Part shown: piece after piece, positions 24,042 through 35,420 of the stretch | Position numbering within the stretch: position 1 is the stretch's first letter | How the letters are laid out: each line of letters starts with the position of its first letter | From: Collybia mongolica | Taxonomy: Eukaryota > Basidiomycota > Agaricomycetes > Agaricales > Clitocybaceae | Assembly (NCBI GenBank): GCA_013420905.1 | Contig: JAAXNY010000004.1 | Span: forward strand, 1,426,001-1,490,000 | Direction of reading: 5' to 3' | DNA length: 64,000 nt | Notes under the pieces: model-generated | What the model was told of the DNA's origin: nothing | Seen by the model: the letters and a program-made list of their open reading frames with translations, nothing else | Database searches by the model: none | Program-made: the position numbers and the translations under genes

Positions 24042-24529
24042 GGTGTGGGTTTATATTCGTAACAGGCATTTGCGGCGTGGTGATCGAGTTTGCTAACAGA
24101 TCCACTACGTAACCCACAGAGTAGATATACGAAAACAAAATGCGCTATATTTGCTAAGGTTGGTTTGGTGCGTAGGATACCAGGGAAGTCTAAAATAGTA
24201 TTGGTAAGTTCATCGGCTCTCTACGATGTGCAGAGTCACTCAGTGATATAGAAATTCAAATTGTCGGCGGATGTCATCCAAATCTGATTAAGGTTCCCTG
24301 ATAAATGTCTTATCATTTCCGGCATATTTGGCAGGAAAACAATGAATGTTTTCATCAAACATACTTGAGATGAACTTAGCAAGATTTTTCCTTTGTAGAG
24401 ATTTTTCATTGGTTTACAAGTGTTTCTTTGAGGAACAGAGTGGGAAAATGTGATGTATTTCCTTTGTGTCTTTTTTCTGGAACACTTTGCATTCTTCTTT
24501 GACTATTTTAGCAGAATGAAGAGGGAATA
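24042..24529. other. boundary of the transposon island; left flank of retroposon copy 1
   Basis: 24042-24180 is the promoter side of the dipeptidase gene. From about 24200 the composition turns AT-rich without exons. Sequence up to 24517 is probably the 5' part of an older repeat, because its last 12 bases (24518-24529) are duplicated on the other side of retroposon copy 1. Confidence 0.5.
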
Positions 24530-25487
24530 ATTTGACACTTCTTGATCTTTTACCACCACCATCCAACCGTGGGAATTTGTCCCTCCTGCACTAGGTCATC
24601 CCTAAACTACCTAACACCTCATCCCTAATTGACATCACCTTTCATCAGACCATTCTTTTGGCCTGGGCCACTATCCTTTTAAACCATATCCAAATTTCTA
24701 ACTTATCAGAGCTGATCCTGACTATCTGCAGGGTCATCTCATCTTGCCTGTACTGGGGGCTCCACTAATCCATTCACATCCACCTTATCAACTACCAGGC
24801 CACACAAGGACACCACAACTCCTGTACTCTGCTTCACGCAGATCCTTAGGGAGTGTCACTGCCAACATTTTCGATGATTTATTTGTACTTGCTTAACCAC
24901 TACACCCAAATACAAAAGGAGGAAGGGGTCTGGCCCCCAATCAGCTACTGTCCCTGCACAGAGCACACCTCTTGGTGAGAATGCCAGTTTACTGTCCAAT
25001 GGTGGGATTTGGTGGCCTCATTTTTGAGGGGAGTCATCACTTTGGGAGAGCGGTGTGGAACAGGGGGGCAAGTAATAGGGGGATTCAGGAGAGGGGGAGC
25101 AGGTTTGAGGTATGGGTCGTTTGTTTTGATTGGACATTTATATTCAACACTGGGGGGGAGTAATGGGTTTCCAGGGCAACCTGAAAATACCAGGAGGGGA
25201 GTGGAACAGGGTACCAACATGAAGGGAGGGGACCATGCCCCGAGAAGCAAAGGCAAACCTTTAAGGTGTTGGGAGGTTCAGACATGGTACAGTACAATAC
25301 TGTTGGACTGCAGGTATCCTCAGTCTAGACCCATAATATGACCTGGAGAGCAACTTAGTGTACAGCTCCACCCTGATGGCCTACTACAGATTACTTAGTG
25401 GTAATAGGTGTTTCTGCCTGCATGTAACTGGGTCAAACCCACATGTGCTTAATATTATTATATGACCAAAAAAAGAAAAAAAAAAAA
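24530..25487 (+). mobile_element. poly-A retroposon 'A', copy 1
   Basis: This 958 bp element begins TGACACTTCTTGATC and ends in an A-rich tail (25465-25487). It is flanked by a perfect 12 bp duplication GAAGAGGGAATA at 24518-24529 and 25488-25499. Nearly identical copies lie at 27440-28390 and 37854-38799 on the minus strand. It has no protein-like open frame; the frames present are mirrored in all copies but are low-complexity Pro/Leu. The poly-A tail and target duplication indicate L1-style retroposition. I found no tRNA-type promoter, so SINE status is not established. It could be the 3' end of an unseen LINE. Confidence 0.85.
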
Positions 25488-25561
25488 GAAGAGGGAATAT
25501 TTCCCAAAGGTGTTTCTTGGGTAGAAGTCTCTTTCTTGGAGACCAAAAAAAAAAAAAAAAA
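25488..25561 (+). repeat. 3' tail of an older retroposon 'B' with poly-A
   Basis: Sequence after copy 1 runs through AGTCTCTTTCTTGGAGACC into 18 A, then meets LINE sequence. The same tail, minus its poly-A, appears inverted at 27379-27439. It looks like the 3' end of a second retroposon into which A inserted. Confidence 0.65.
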
Positions 25562-26260
25562 AGAATACTCCACTTCCATCAGCAGCATAATGTTTGCCAT
25601 TATAAGGCAAGAACCATCTGTGTATACCTGTACCTCAAGAGTTGTATAATATACCAGACCATAAAGTCTCCTTAGACTTGTTTCTGTATCAGTTTTAATT
25701 TCCATTGTCTTTCTACATATCCAGTTGACTACTGTATCTTCTGGTGGGAGTTTAGGCTCTCTTCTCAGCATTTTTGGCATCAGGGCTTTGGGTTTTAGAA
25801 CTGAAGGCTCAACAATAAGAGTTAATCCCATGTGGTCTGCCCATTTATCATCTGGGTTGGTTAAAGATAGGGCCACTACTAGTTTTTCCACCCATTTGAT
25901 GGCATGTGTGGATATTAGTGCATAATCAACAACAGCTTTTCCATTGGGCTGAATGGATGTCCATCTTTCAGGGGAATGTAACTCAATGGTATTATGGGAT
26001 ATCCTTTTCATATCTTGGGATCTGCCTGTTTTGTTGCTTGTTCATGTATTAAGGTCAGCCATTAGGATGACACACTACTGGTCTACTAGTAGTTGATATA
26101 TTTCCTGATGTCTCAGGAGTTCTATAAGCTTGCCTTGGTCCTGAAGATCCAAAGGCTGGCTGAAAAGATCCTCATGTGCATATGTGACTAGGAGGTGCTA
26201 ATGGCTCTGTTATACCAGCATTCTGCAAATCTTCTGTCTTTCATGTTTTTGTAGCTACTT
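25562..26260 (-). mobile_element. LINE fragment: endonuclease end and RNase H start (inverted part)
   Basis: On the minus strand the frame reads through endonuclease motifs (LMADLNT, RISHNTIELHSPERW, KAVVDYALIS, KWADHMGLTL). It then enters the start of an RNase H domain, EVQVYTDGSC, before breaking at GGAGTATTC. In-frame stops are present. The missing continuation of RNase H lies on the opposite strand from 28397. The break is marked by AGAATACTCCACTT at 25562-25575, repeated in inverted orientation at 28397-28410. Confidence 0.75.
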
Positions 26261-26639
26261 GTCTTGCAAGTGACTGATTAGTTAGTCTGTTGGATAAGCT
26301 GGCTCATGGGTATGGCTCTCAAGAGAGATTAACTAAACTTTCTCTGCTCTACTTCAATTTGTAGGCAATGTTACTTGTCTTGGTATAATATTTATTTTTG
26401 ATGAAGAGGCTCTTTAGACTATTTAAAAATACTGAACCCTTGCAGTGGGCTCCAGATGAAAGGGGGCTCCTGGGTTATAAGCATGCTGATGCTAAGAAAT
26501 GTAATTTCATACCAAATTTAATACTCAATACAGGAACAGTTAATTGCCCTGATTTAAGTTCAGATTCAAGTGTGTAAAAGCACCAAGTTTTTAATAATAC
26601 TAGACACAGACTTTTCAAGAATGTTATAACTGGTTCAAT

Positions 26640-26985
26640 TCAAATGAGGCTTAACACAGGTGTTAGACCTTCAGTATATTTTTATAATAGATTTCAATCC
26701 AATTGACTTAGTACCAAGTATACAGTACATGCAGGCAAAGGACAGACATTCAGCTAAGTTCATGTCACACTTTGACAGACCTTATGAGGTGATCAAGGCT
26801 TATCCTGATTTGTCAATTTACATCCTATACTTGCCAGAAAACTCAAAAAACTATCCTACTTTCCACACCTTGCAACTCTGTCCTTTTCTTCCAAATGATG
26901 ATATCATGTATCCCTCATGCAAACTTGCAAAACCTGGCCCTATCATAACTGCAGAAGGTACTTCCTGATGCCAACCTCTGGTTAT
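26640..26985 (+). mobile_element. Ty3/gypsy polyprotein fragment (integrase C-terminal region)
   Basis: The frame at 26660-26968 contains the block YMQAKDRHSAKFMSHFDRP, YEVIKAYPDLSIYILYLPEN, YPTFHTLQLCPFLPNDD and KLAKPGPIIT. This is characteristic of the end of basidiomycete gypsy integrase, just before the chromodomain. No other gypsy domain or LTR is evident nearby, so this is a relic. Confidence 0.75.
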
Positions 26986-27378
26986 CTTGATCCAACCTTA
27001 TCAACACAGAAGTGCTTCAATATTGGGAGACTCATAACCCTATGCTTAATTTTTTTCTGGTTTCCTGTCCTACCTCCCATGGACAGAGAGAGTATAAGAG
27101 TGCTACCCTTACAACATAATGATACACCATATGACTACTATATATTACACCAAGATACTTTGTACTTACTTATTCCTTCCAATATGCACTTAACTTGCTG
27201 TTTGCCTTAGTATTGAGAGCCATGCTCTCTTCTATTAGTGGGATGAGGCATTGTGTAGCACTGTGCTGAAGGCATGGGTCTTTAGCTTGTGTTCCACATT
27301 TTTCTCCTAGGGAAATAAAATATTTGACATTTTTCCATTTCTGGCAGTTTTACTTTGAGAAACTAGGAATTTGGATAT

Positions 27379-27439
27379 ATCTCCAAGAAAGAGAGAAGAC
27401 TTCTACCCAAGAAACACCTTTGGGAAATATTCCCTCTTC
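27379..27439 (-). repeat. 3' tail of retroposon 'B' (copy without its poly-A)
   Basis: Reading on the minus strand from 27439 this repeats GAAGAGGGAATATTTCCC and the AGTCT..TCTTGGAGA tail seen at 25488-25540. It then diverges at about 27378. Confidence 0.65.
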
Positions 27440-28390
27440 TTTTTTTTTTTTTTCTTTTTTTGGTCATATAATAACATTAAGTGCATGTGGGTTTGACCCA
27501 GTTACATGCAGGCAGAAACACCTATTACCACTAAGTAATCTGTAGTAGGCCATCAGGGTGGAGCTGTACACTAAGTTGCTCTCCAGGTCATATTATGGGT
27601 CTAGACTGAGGATACCTGCAGTCCAACAGTATTGTACTGTACCATGTCTGAACCTCCCAACACCTTAAAGGTTTGCCTTTGCTTCTCGGGGCATGGTCCC
27701 CTCCCTTCATGTTGGTACCCTGTTCCACTCCCCTCCTGGTATTTTCAGGTTGCCCTGGAAACCCATTACTCCCCCCCAGTGTTGAATATAAATGTCCAAT
27801 CAAAACAAACGACCCATACCTCAAACCTGCTCCCCCTCTCCTGAATCCCCCTATTACTTGCCCCCCTGTTCCACACCGCTCTCCCAAAGTGATGACTCCC
27901 CTCAAAAATGAGGCCACCAAATCCCACCATTGGACAGTAAACTGGCATTCTCACCAAGAGGTGTGCTCTGTGCAGGGACAGTAGCTGATTGGGGGCCAGA
28001 CCCCTTCCTCCTTTTGTATTTGGGTGTAGTGGTTAAGCAAGTACAAATAAATCATCGAAAATGTTGGCAGTGACACTCCCTAAGGATCTGTGTGAAGCAG
28101 AGTACAGGAGTTGTGGTGTCCTTGTGTGGCCTGGTAGTTGATAAGGTGGATGTGAATGGATTAGTGGAGCCCCCAGTACATCAAGATGAGATGACCCTGC
28201 AGATAGTCAGGATCAGCTCTGATAAGTTAGAAATTTGGATATGGTGTAAAAGGATAGTGGCCCAGGCTGAAAGGATGGTCTGATGAAAGGTGATCTTGAT
28301 TAGGGATGAGGTGTTAGGTAGTTTAGGGACAACCTAGTGCAGGAGGGATGAATTCCCACAGTCGGATGGTGGTGGTAAATGATCAAGAAG
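27440..28390 (-). mobile_element. poly-A retroposon 'A', copy 2 (inverted relative to copy 1)
   Basis: Nearly identical to 24530-25487 in reverse complement, with its A-rich tail at the left end (27440-27461 as T). At the 5' end it is slightly shorter than the other copies (CTTCTTGATC). It is followed by CATCAG and then LINE sequence from 28397. Its two flanks do not match each other, unlike those of copy 1. This is one of the signs of an inversion between the two copies. Confidence 0.85.
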
Positions 28391-30552
28391 CATCAGAAGT
28401 GGAGTATTCTAGGGTGCAAATTCATTAAAGAATAAGAGTATGCAAGTTCCTGGACCTGGTGCATAAACTAATAATAGAGGTGAACTGTATGCTGTTCTGA
28501 GAGTACTAATTGATGCAGACTTAAGGACAGCACTTGCAATCATGTCAGACTATGAGCATGTTGTCAAGCACCTCTGCTATTGGTCTGTAAAAAATAATAA
28601 ACTTGGATGGGACTGCCCAAATGGTGACTTACTGAAAGACCTTGTTTTACTGCTGAAGGGGAGGTTGGCCCCTACCCATTTTGTTTGAATAAAGGCACAT
28701 AATAACAATGTACAGGGGGATGCTGCAGATATACTAGCTAAGCTGCATGCTAAACTACCCATTACTGGTAACCACACCCCACTTATTAATATGCCATGGG
28801 AATGCACAAAACTAATAGACACACCTCAGGTACAATACCAAAAGGTGTTCACTGACCTTACAGAACACACAAAGGCCAGGGTCAGAACACCAAATGTACT
28901 AGTATATGAAGGGCAACCAGCTATAGAAAAACATTGAGGCCAAGAAAAGCTTCAATCCTTACACTTACAGAAAGGGATGAGAGAAGCCCTGCTAGTATAT
29001 AAAAACACTGGGCAGTTTTGGTGTCTTGTAAGAAAATGGACAGATGCTAGGCCCCTACCTGCTGAAATACTACTGACTGAGCTGACAGAGGAGTTAATGT
29101 TCAGATGAACAAGTCACCCATATCCTCTGTAGAGTTCAACCTGGCCCAACTTGAACTTGATAGAGTTCTTTCTGAGAACCTACCAAGGAAAAGTGTTGAG
29201 ACAACTCCTGACCTTATCTTCTCGAGGCCCTTTTTGCCTGAGGAAATTACCTGGGTGAACAGCCATATCAAAAGTCATGCTAAAAATGGTATGGGGGGGT
29301 TTGATGATTTTCCTTATGATAACATACTCTCCATATCCAATGACAGCCTAGCTGATTTACTGAATGCATACCCAGATAGAATGGAAATTCCCTCTGTATG
29401 GCTAGCCTCTGTAGTAATTGATATCCCAAAAACAGAAAAAAACCCAACAAAGGCCTCTAGCTATAGATTAGTTGTTCTTGAATGTTGTTTACTTAAATTG
29501 ATGACACTGCTTATTGACAGAAGAGTAGGCCAATATGCCACTGTCTGTGAGATTATCTCTGAATCACAAAATGGATTCAGAGCTGGATATAGAACAAATA
29601 ACAACCCTCTTATTCTAAGAACAATGGCTGATAAAGCCCACTCCCTTGGAAAACTTCTTTATGTAGCTTACATTGATCTTAAAAATGCTTTTTCTGCAAC
29701 AAACAGAAATACACTATGGGTGAAACTCAATACACTAGGGATCTCTAGATTGACTGGCTTAAACTCCTCTATGAAAGGATGAGGTACATGGTCAGAATGG
29801 ACGGAGAATACTATAAAGCATTCTACTCCAACCTAAGAGTTCTAACTGGAGACCCAAGCTTCTCTGGTTTCTGGAATGTGTTCCTGGCAAATCTCAAAAT
29901 CAGGTCACATCCTGATGATGTTGTACTGTTTGAGACTGCTGTAACTAAAGTGGAACAGGCTGGCAATATTATGACAGCAACTATGAGTGCATCTGTATTC
30001 CAGGCACAACTCAATAATATAGATGCATACATATGTTGGCAATAATGGATGTAAAACACAACTAGGAAGATGTGTTTATAGTATAATGAATAGAAACCAA
30101 AACAAAACTCACCAGTCCATCTGGGGAAGAAACCTATGACTGAGGTTATACAGTTTCAATATGTTGGTATACACTTCAAGACTGACTCAAAGGAACTATT
30201 CTGTGAACAGTATAAAGTCAATACTGAGAAAGATAAAAGAACTGCAAACATGTGTCTAGCACTAGATCAAATTGTAGGGAACCTACCTGTGTGGAAGGCC
30301 TGTACCCTATACAGTACATGGTATGTGTTGATCCATACCTTATAGCAGGATATGAGGTTTCTTTGGACATTGTAAACACACATGCAAAGTTCCTTGAAGG
30401 CATTCAGCACTCCTATCTAAGGAGAATGATGGGACTTGGAGACAGATCAATGATTGTTGTACTTTTCTCTGAAACTGGAATTATGCCTATCAAATACAGG
30501 CAAGTTATCTTAGCACTGAAGTACCCGAAACACTTGGTTGCCCTACCACACA
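28391..30552 (+). mobile_element. LINE fragment: RNase H followed by reverse transcriptase
   Basis: 28397-28800 continues the RNase H domain (TNNRGELYAVLRVL, MSDYEHVVKHL, THFV..IKAHNNNVQGDAADILA). From 29105 the frame is a non-LTR reverse transcriptase: NGMGGFDDFPYD, VWLASVVIDIPK, SYRLVVLECCLLKL, ISESQNGFRAGYRTNN, LLYVAYIDLKNAFSA and a degraded catalytic box (HPDDVVLFE, 29923-29950). 30330-30540 matches the thumb region (FLEGIQHSYLRRMMGLG, VLFSETGIMPIKYRQ). Several stops and shifts make it inactive. Sequence resumes at 34571 beyond the copia insertion. Confidence 0.8.
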
Positions 30553-33419
30553 TGGTCCATTGTTCCTTTCAAATAATGGAAGATGTGTTTGACTGCAGTC
30601 CAATGCTTGGGTCCTGGGTGACTTGAGAATTGACTGAGGTGTTGTGTAGCATATGCAGTCTCAAGACGCATTGAGATTGCTCCCCAAATGAGCATTCCAA
30701 TAGCCATAGGATAGAATTTCTTGATTTTGGGATATTGCCAATCATTCTCAGTGAGTTTGATCAATTTGATGCTGTGATCAAGAGGTGTTGCAACAGGGTT
30801 TGCATTTTCAAGACCCATTTTTTTGATAATTTTCTCAAGGTATGGCTGTTGCAATAATTTAATAGATCTATTGGTGAATCTTTTTACTGAGATGCCAACA
30901 ATTTGGCTAGCTTCTCCTAGGTCAGAAATTTCAAAGTGTGTTTTGAGTTTGGCTTTGAAGTTTTTGATGGTTACAAGGGTTGCACCCAAAATAGACATGT
31001 CATCCATGTGTACTCCAACAATTACCAGATTATCCCCAGATCCTTGGATATAGACACATTGATCAGCCATCATTTTTCAGAACTTCATTTTGAAAAATAC
31101 AGAGTTGAGGAGTTTGTTCCATTCTTTTCCGGATTGTTTAAGTCCATAAATAGTTTTCAATAATTTCCAGACACGTGATGTGCCATCTTCAAAGCCTGGA
31201 GGCTGCAATAAATAAATATCTTCTTTGAGAACAGTGTTTAGATAAGCACCTTTGATGTCAATGGTGTGAAAATGTAGATTATAGGCAGCAGCAATGGCTA
31301 CCATGAAGTGGAGGGTGTCCATCTGAATGGCTGGGGCATAGGTTTCCAAATAGTCTATGCCAGGCTTCTGTGAGCATCCCTTGGCAATGAGTCTAGACTT
31401 GGCCTTGTAGAATTTTCCATCTCCATTGGTTTTGGCCTTCCATACCCATTTGGATTTGATGGCATCATGATCTTCAGGTAATTCGGCTAATTCATATGTG
31501 CCAAGATCTTTCCATTGATAGATTTCTTCCTCCAACCCCCCCCATAGAGTGCTTTGTAATGCCTCTTTGACTTCAGTGGGTTCATAAATTGTATTGCTGA
31601 TGAAGGTGAAATCAGGGATATCCAATGTAGGAGTATTTTCTTCTTCATTAATAATTTTGGTAATATAGCCAGAGTCAGGTGATTCTTGATGTATTTCTTT
31701 GGGGCCTCAGGCTGCAGGATTATGTAATAATCAATAATTTGGTTGAGTAGTTGATGCAATTTGAGTTGATGATCAGTTTTTGAGGTACACAGCATAGGCC
31801 ACTGCTTCGGGCCATAAATATTTCAGGGTTTTTGTTGCAATAAGCATTGCATGTGCATGTTCAACAATTGTTCAGTTTGCACACTTGGCAATTCTGTTCT
31901 GGGCCAAAGAGTATGGGGCTGTGACCTTGGAGTGGATTCCTTTTTCTGCTAGGAATTTTTGTACTTTGTCATTTACATATTCTATTCCATTGTCAAATCA
32001 TATGGCTTTCAATGTTTTTCCAACTTGAGTATTTATGTAAGCATTATAATTTTTGATCAAAGTATTGATTTCCTCAGCTTCTTTGGTTTTGAGAAAATTG
32101 ATGATGGTCTGGTGGCATTTCCCATCAGTAAATGAGATTTAATATCTTTCCCCTTGAATTCCTGTTGTCTGGGCAGGTCCCCCATAAATCTGTGAGGGTC
32201 ATCTCACCAATTTCATTATAAGTTGTGTTTGAAAATTTTGGGAATGATGCCATGGTTTGCTTTGCTTGGATACAGGCCGTGCAATCACTGGGATGAATTG
32301 ATTTGTTGACTTCCATTCCATCAATTATATTCTTTGATTTCAACATTTTAATTGATGCAATGTTGAGATGTCCAAAAATTCGGTGCCATTCGTCCCATGT
32401 GTGAGCTTCTGATGCAATCAAAACCATATTGGGAATACTGATCTTTGCCATCAAATTGTAAAGTTGGCTGATTTTTTGACCTTGTAAAATGATGTTGGTG
32501 GATTTTGGGGGTGATATATTGATGTATTCTCCTTTTAGGTTAAGGGTGAACCCTGCATCTGTGATGCACCCAACCAAAATAAGATTGTAGGGGCGCTTGG
32601 AGCATGGACAACATTTGTCAGTGTGATTGGTATGTGGTGGTTGCCAACTTTGCAACAGATCTTTACCGATCCTCTTCCAAGTCCAGGAGTTGATCTAAAT
32701 CCAATAATTTTGTGTCTAGGAGTTTCTTTGTAATTTGTGAAGATTGATCAGTCATGAAAAATATGAGATGTTGCTGCACAGTTGGCTAAAATAGAATTTG
32801 AGGTTAATGCTGGCAAGGCAATATTCACCTGGTTTTTGGGTGCTGCTACAAAAGCATAATCATCTGAGGCTTGGTTAGCCTTGTCCAGCTTACTGCCATT
32901 TTTCTTTTTCCATTTCGGCCTCCATTTTTGATCAGATGATCCCCCTTTCTTTTTGGGGCAATGGAAGGCAATATGACCTTTCTGATTGCATTCGTAGCAT
33001 GTCACATTTGGATTGTATTTTGCTGCCAGGGCCGTATCCCCCTGTTCCTGTTGCTGAGATTTGATCCATCAATCTTCCTCCAAAATTCTGGCAATTAACT
33101 TGTGGCTCTTCTTGAGAGTGGCAGAATCAACCAAAGAGATAAATGGGTCCCACATGTCAGGTAGGGACATCAGCAATGTTATGCTGAAATCTTCATCATT
33201 GATTTTTGAGCCCAATCCAGCCAATTCTTCAATGTAGCTGCGCAGGGCCCAAATGTGTTTCTCAATATTGGTACCCTCAGCACATTGTGCTCAAAATAAC
33301 TTTCAATGCACCATTACAATTCCAATTGGACCACATGCCTCATACATAGAGCACAACACAGTCCAGGCCTCATTCGATGTCCCAGCACCCACTACATAAA
33401 CTAGTGGTCCGTCCCCTAC

Positions 33420-34025
33420 TAGTGTTTTCAAGTCCAGTTAAGTCTGGTTTTTGGACCTCGTTTGGACTTAACTGTAACTGTAACTGGTTGGGACTGTAGT
33501 TGAAAATACCCTTAACTAGACCGAACTGGAGAAAACTGGTTCATTTTGGTTACATTACAGTCTATGGACCGGTCTTGACCAGTCTTTTCAATGACCAGTT
33601 GTGACTGGTTGCATTTGGTCTTATCATCAGTCTAGACCAGTTTTTCTACTCTAAAGTGACACAACCTCACCCACAGTGTCATTGTCCCACCTTGCCTGCT
33701 CCCCATCCGCAGCCAGCAAGTCACAATATTCCTTCAGTTTGTCATCTATCTCCTCTACCTGGTTCGAGTTGGCCTGTATGCTATGTGGCCTTGCTCAGTG
33801 TTCCTGTTGGTGATAGCCCCTGGTTAATGCTTGAAAGACTGGTTATGACCAGTTTGAATTGGTCTCTCGTGGTCTTTTTGAAAACCTGGCAACCCTTAAA
33901 CCATTAACCGGTGGTGTCTGAGAACTAGCTTACATAACTGAGACCAATGGTTCAGTCTTTTGCAGTTAAGTTTGGTTCAATTTTGGTCATATTTTCGGTT
34001 CAGTAAACTGGACCTGAAAACACTA
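33420..34025. mobile_element. hAT-type MITE inside the copia element
   Basis: This 606 bp element has terminal inverted repeats. The left end begins TAGTGTTTTCAAGTCCAGTT and the right end, reversed, begins TAGTGTTTTCAGGTCCAGTT. It is flanked by a perfect 8 bp duplication TCCCCTAC at 33412-33419 and 34026-34033. Eight-base duplications and TAGTG-type ends are typical of the hAT superfamily. The interior is full of short inverted motifs around GACCAGT/ACTGGTC, resembling the subterminal repeats bound by hAT transposases. There is no transposase, so it depended on one elsewhere. Confidence 0.85.
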
Positions 34026-34330
34026 TCCCCTACACAGAGCTGTATGGTCAAAAGAGCCTTCCTGTCCTTCATATGCCATTCTTCTGCATTCCCTTCATCA
34101 GTTGGACTTGAATTTGGACTGTCCACATAACCAATTAGGCCTTGATCAGTCAAGATGTTGATCATTTTGATTTTCCATGTGTGGAAGTTCTCAGTGCTGC
34201 GTAGTGCTTCGATTCAGTAGATGTTTCCAGATGGTTCGGTCATGGTCCATAACAACTTGATCAGGGTTTGGTGGATGATGTATGGATGTGGTAATGATGT
34301 TCAAAATGATTAAGGCCAGGGCCCATAACC

Positions 34331-34570
34331 TGTTGAACTTAGCAGCAAGAGAAGGAAAGAGTGAGAATAAAAGAGTGAATTGAGATAATGATATAATGTA
34401 CATAATTGCTCATATAAATACATAAATAATATAACTCCTATAGTAATAGTAAATCATATGTGAGTCCGTTATGAAAAACAAATGCAAAACTAATATGTCC
34501 ATGTGATTATACATATCATGTGAAATGTCTGTGTGATGTGACCAGTAAGCTGGATCACCTTATTCTAACA
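34331..34570 (-). repeat. copia long terminal repeat
   Basis: 240 bp bounded by TGTTAGAATA and TTCAACA on the minus strand, followed inward by a GGTTATGGGCCC primer-binding-like site. It is the only LTR of the element in the window. Confidence 0.7.
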
Positions 34571-35420
34571 CACATGAAAGATTATCCTGGCAGACCATTA
34601 TGGAGTCACTGACTCTGGCCCAAGGGATGCACATATCATGGATAAATGACCTCCAGATTCCAAGTTCAAATTGAGAATGAGGTATGTACTCTTTTCAACT
34701 GAGGGAAATTTGATGGTTACACCTCCCAATGTTGTAGCCATCTTTGTTATTTAATATATGGGTCATGTGGCTTTGTATATACATATCTGTATCATCTATA
34801 TCAATAATTATTTAATTAGTTTCCATTCCCCAGTTTTGAACTCAGACATGCTGTGCTTGCAACAGCCCACACCAGATGGTTGGACTCTCAAGGCTCCCTG
34901 ATCCTGTGATATGGAATATAGATGGACTTGACCTCAATGCAGATGCAGTACAAGAACTCATTGACAAAGTCAACATCTCACTGGAGGACTGGATCCAACA
35001 TGAGATCCACTCTTCTAGCAAAGTTAGAGACCTCTCATGAAACAGAAAGAAAATGTAAAATGTCAAACTAGTAACAAAAGTGCTTGCATTTAGACACTAC
35101 ATGTGAGTAAAGATACCAAAATATTGTATTGCACTCACACATTTGATACTCTCTGGACATACACTTGCCAGTGAATGTATGAGATGGCAAGGAGAGATAC
35201 AAGACACCAGTTCTTGAAAAATGGAGACTGTGTAGATTCTGTAAAACTCACATTGAGGATGCCATCCATGTTCTAATGGTCTGCCAACAACAAAGCCTGA
35301 CTACCATCTGTTATAAGTTTTTTGAAAAGGTGGACCTCTCCTTACCTGGTCTCAGATCTGGGCACTCAGATCCTGGGATTCTGTAAGAACCTTGATTGGG
35401 AAAAAAGTTATTACTCCCCT
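34571..35420 (+). mobile_element. LINE 3' fragment (C-terminal domain)
   Basis: Frames with several stops read LTLAQGMHISWINDLQI, TRWLDSQGSLILW, KVLAFRHYM, RMRWQGEIQ and CRFCKTHIEDAIHVLMVC, the C-terminal zinc-like module of this LINE type. It continues the reverse transcriptase fragment that stops at 30552. The copia element therefore inserted into the LINE. Confidence 0.6.

Larger units (their letters stand above)
30553..34570 (-). mobile_element. Ty1/copia retrotransposon, 3' end missing, inactive
   Basis: Read on the minus strand, a 240 bp LTR (34570-34331) begins TGTTAGAATA and ends TTCAACA. A primer-binding-like GGTTATGGGCCC lies next to it. A gag zinc knuckle follows near 33003 (CYECNQKGHIAFHCPKKK), then the pre-integrase HRIFGHLNIASIKML at 32655-32125, remnants of integrase, and the copia reverse transcriptase at 31700-30600. 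The last includes SKWVWKAKTNGDGKFYKAKS, FHTIDIKGAYLNT and VIVGVHMDDMSILG. The coding region breaks inside RNase H (HIFHYLKGTMDHVW), and no second LTR is present. CACAT occurs at both edges (30548-30552 and 34571-34575). A hAT-type MITE sits inside it. Confidence 0.82.

Noticed and set aside
23570..24112. 180-codon plus-strand frame opposite the dipeptidase N-terminus
   Set aside because: Antisense of a Ser-rich low-complexity stretch; the minus strand has the real gene.
24945..25341. Open frames of about 100 codons on both strands within the retroposon, repeated at 27588-27984 and 38176-38587
   Set aside because: They recur only because the repeat is copied. They are Pro/Leu-rich, overlap on both strands and differ in length between copies, so there is no evidence of protein selection.
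33656..33907. 83-codon frame inside the hAT-type MITE
   Set aside because: Lies in subterminal repeat sequence and has no transposase motif.
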